A stretch of DNA of 64,000 bases from Vibrio breoganii (GTDB taxonomy: Bacteria > Pseudomonadota > Gammaproteobacteria > Enterobacterales > Vibrionaceae): NCBI RefSeq assembly GCF_001677275.1, contig NZ_CP016178.1, positions 124,001 to 188,000 of the forward strand, given 5' to 3'. The notes beneath the pieces are model-generated. The model did not search any database, had not been told where the DNA came from, and saw nothing but the letters and a program-made list of their open reading frames with translations. The position numbers were made by a program, and so were the translations under genes. Below, in pieces: positions 62,637 through 64,000 of the stretch (within the stretch, counting starts at the first letter, position 1; every line of letters starts with the position of its first letter).

Positions 62637-63128
62637 TTATAAGATAGTGACTTTCTCTATAGTGATAGGGTCTACCGGCAAATCATCAAGCCCAAACTTT
62701 GAGTGTGTTTTCACTTTTGCAATAGCATTCACTACATCCATGCCTGCAGTAACTTGACCGAATACGGCGTAGCCCCAGCCTTGATTGTTGGTGGCGGTGA
62801 AGTCCAGAAAGTCGTTGTTATCTAGATTAATAAAAAACTGTGATGTAGCAGAGTGCGGTGCGTCGGTGCGTGCCATCGCAACAGAGCCGATAACGTTCTT
62901 TAGTCCGCGGTTAGCCTCATTGACAATAGGATCGTGAGAAGGCTTTTCTAACAGGTTCTCAGTATGCCCGCCACCTTGAATCATAAAGCCGTCAATCACG
63001 CGGTGAAAAATGGTCCCTTCAAAGAAGCCTTCCTCGCAGTATCTCAGGAAATTTTTGCTACTCACTGGCGCTTTTTCCAGGTTGAGCTCTATGGTTATTT
63101 CGCCAAGGTTGGTTGTTAATACGATCAT
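62637..63128 (-). CDS. ppiB: peptidyl-prolyl cis-trans isomerase B, cyclophilin type
   Basis: The 163-residue cytoplasmic cyclophilin has FHRVIDGFMIQGGG (catalytic Arg, Phe, Gln), SVAMARTDAPHSATSQFFINLDNNDFLD and WGYAVFGQVTAGMDVVNAIA. No signal peptide is present, matching PpiB and not periplasmic PpiA. It speeds proline isomerisation during protein folding. Confidence 0.93.
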   Translation of the reverse strand: MIVLTTNLGEITIELNLEKAPVSSKNFLRYCEEGFFEGTIFHRVIDGFMIQGGGHTENLLEKPSHDPIVNEANRGLKNVIGSVAMARTDAPHSATSQFFINLDNNDFLDFTATNNQGWGYAVFGQVTAGMDVVNAIAKVKTHSKFGLDDLPVDPITIEKVTIL

Positions 63129-63256
63129 GTTATTGAGTTGCCATTTAAGGTTTGGAATAAGCCCTGAGTATACACTGAATACTCGGCGTAAGCTTTGGCA
63201 GAGACTAAGCGCTGACTTTGCGGTAAAATCCGGTAAAATCCCGTTATTGATCGTGT

Positions 63257-63532
63257 ATGAGCTTTAGTGATATCCAACAAAAATTAGCGTCCTTCACCTC
63301 CCTTGAACAAGTGTTCGAGTATTTTGAGGTGGATTTTGACCGTCGATTTGTTGAGGAATATCGCGTGCCTTTGTTCAAACGCTTTAATGGATACCTACTT
63401 TTGGCAAAGCCTGAGGATTGGTTTGCTGCCCGACGAGTACTAAGAAACGCTTACTGCAAAATTCAGCGAGGGCGACTAGAACCATCCACTCGCTCGGCCT
63501 GTCGAGGGTGCACTTCTTGCTTGCGTCGTTGA
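63257..63532 (+). CDS. NifW-family protein with a Cys-rich tail
   Basis: The 91-residue protein reads SLEQVFEYFEVDFDRRFVEEYRVPLFKRFNGYL, which matches the start of the NifW (nitrogenase-stabilising) family, then DWFAARRVLRNAYCKIQ. It ends in a short cysteine cluster ACRGCTSCLRR. No nif gene is in the window, so it probably has another role in this organism. The ribosome site is weak. Two TCCGGTAAAA-like copies lie just upstream. Confidence 0.7.
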   Translation: MSFSDIQQKLASFTSLEQVFEYFEVDFDRRFVEEYRVPLFKRFNGYLLLAKPEDWFAARRVLRNAYCKIQRGRLEPSTRSACRGCTSCLRR

Positions 63533-63640
63533 GCTTTAATGGCTTTACGGCTCCTCTGTAACATCTTTCGTAACAACTCTTTGACAATTCATCGTCACAT
63601 TGATTAACTGGTACGACTAGTTGATTGAACGGTACAGTGA

Positions 63641-64000
63641 ATGCTCTCCACGCTTAAGAAAGCCAACTTATATCTTAGCTATTTTGGGTTTAGTAAAGTC
63701 CCTTTGTTGTGGCTGAGTCGCCCCAAAATTTTGGCGATGGATGAAGAGATGGTAGAGATCAAGATCCCTCTAAAACGTCGCACAAAGAATCATTTAAACA
63801 GTATGTATATTGGCGCGCTCGTTATGGGGGCTGATGTTGCTGGTGGCTTTATGGCGGCAATGAAGGCGCAAAATCAAGGGCGAAAGATCTCACTGGCTTT
63901 TAAGGGTTTAAAGGCAGAGTTTTTGATGCGCCCTGAAAGTGATGTTCACTTTATCTGTCGTGATGGTCGCTTGATTGATGAAATGCTTGAACAGACGCTA
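63641..64000 (+). CDS. DUF4442 hotdog-fold protein (cut by window end)
   Basis: From ATG 63641, 120 codons stay open to the window edge: MLSTLKKANLYLSYFGFSKVPLLWLSRPKI, then VEIKIPLKRRTKNHLNSMYIGALVMGADVAGGFMAAM and AEFLMRPESDVHFICRDG. The RRTKNHLNSMY and GADVAGG stretches are typical of DUF4442, a thioesterase-like hotdog family. The C-terminal part lies outside the window. Substrate unknown. Confidence 0.82.
   Translation, partial: MLSTLKKANLYLSYFGFSKVPLLWLSRPKILAMDEEMVEIKIPLKRRTKNHLNSMYIGALVMGADVAGGFMAAMKAQNQGRKISLAFKGLKAEFLMRPESDVHFICRDGRLIDEMLEQTL

Overview
The window looks like chromosomal DNA of a Vibrio-type gammaproteobacterium. The grounds are gene content and order: a Bat/MoxR operon, a puu polyamine cluster, codBA, a nas/nir nitrate assimilation block ending in a PP2C-kinase fusion, a DUF3332 lipoprotein, several orphan small Vibrio-type proteins, and dispersed palindromic repeats. 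No rRNA, tRNA, CRISPR array, transposase or phage gene was seen. All calls come from reading the sequence and provided translations. No similarity search was run.

Layout. 1-1.4 kb: two minus-strand genes (the start of a phosphotransferase cut by the window edge, and a membrane acyltransferase). 1.5-11.7 kb: a guanidine-use operon with a putative NtrC-type site, a sigma-54 promoter and a guanidine-I (ykkC) riboswitch. It encodes an ABC transporter, two carboxyguanidine-deiminase-type subunits, a guanidine/urea carboxylase preceded by a second sensor (guanidine-II, mini-ykkC), and allophanate hydrolase. 11.8-18.7 kb: the minus-strand MoxR/DUF58/DUF4381/BatA/BatB/BatD operon, with a long hexanucleotide polyglutamine tract in BatB. 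19-31.7 kb: an N-acetyltransferase, then the agmatine/putrescine/GABA cluster (NhaC-family carrier and puuA on minus; puuD-puuR-puuC-puuB-aguB-aguA-gabD-puuE on plus), enough to take agmatine to succinate.

31.7-44.6 kb is a mixed region: small hypothetical genes, palindromic and heptamer repeats, a VOC protein, an aldo/keto reductase with a DUF336 partner and a divergent LysR regulator, an orphan pilin, a TetR regulator, codBA behind a PurR-like box, a low-GC patch with a VOC-like gene and an N-acetyltransferase bounded by perfect 10-bp inverted repeats, secreted and membrane proteins of unknown role, and an MFS exporter. 44.7-49.3 kb: a cbb3-type oxidase operon (cytochrome c, CcoN, CcoO) whose CcoP carries five haem-c motifs instead of two. 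49.4-59.6 kb: nitrate assimilation, with nasA facing away from cobA-nirB-nirD-narK-PP2C/kinase, and sigma-54-type promoters on both sides of the divergent gap. 59.6-64 kb: four 136-bp tandem repeats, then DUF302, DUF3332, small proteins, PpiB, a NifW-family protein and a DUF4442 gene cut by the window end.

Taken together much of the window concerns obtaining nitrogen from poor sources (guanidine, polyamines, cytosine, nitrate). Two of these blocks carry the GG-N10-GC signature of sigma-54 promoters, which fits NtrC control under nitrogen limitation. That regulatory link is inferred from motifs.
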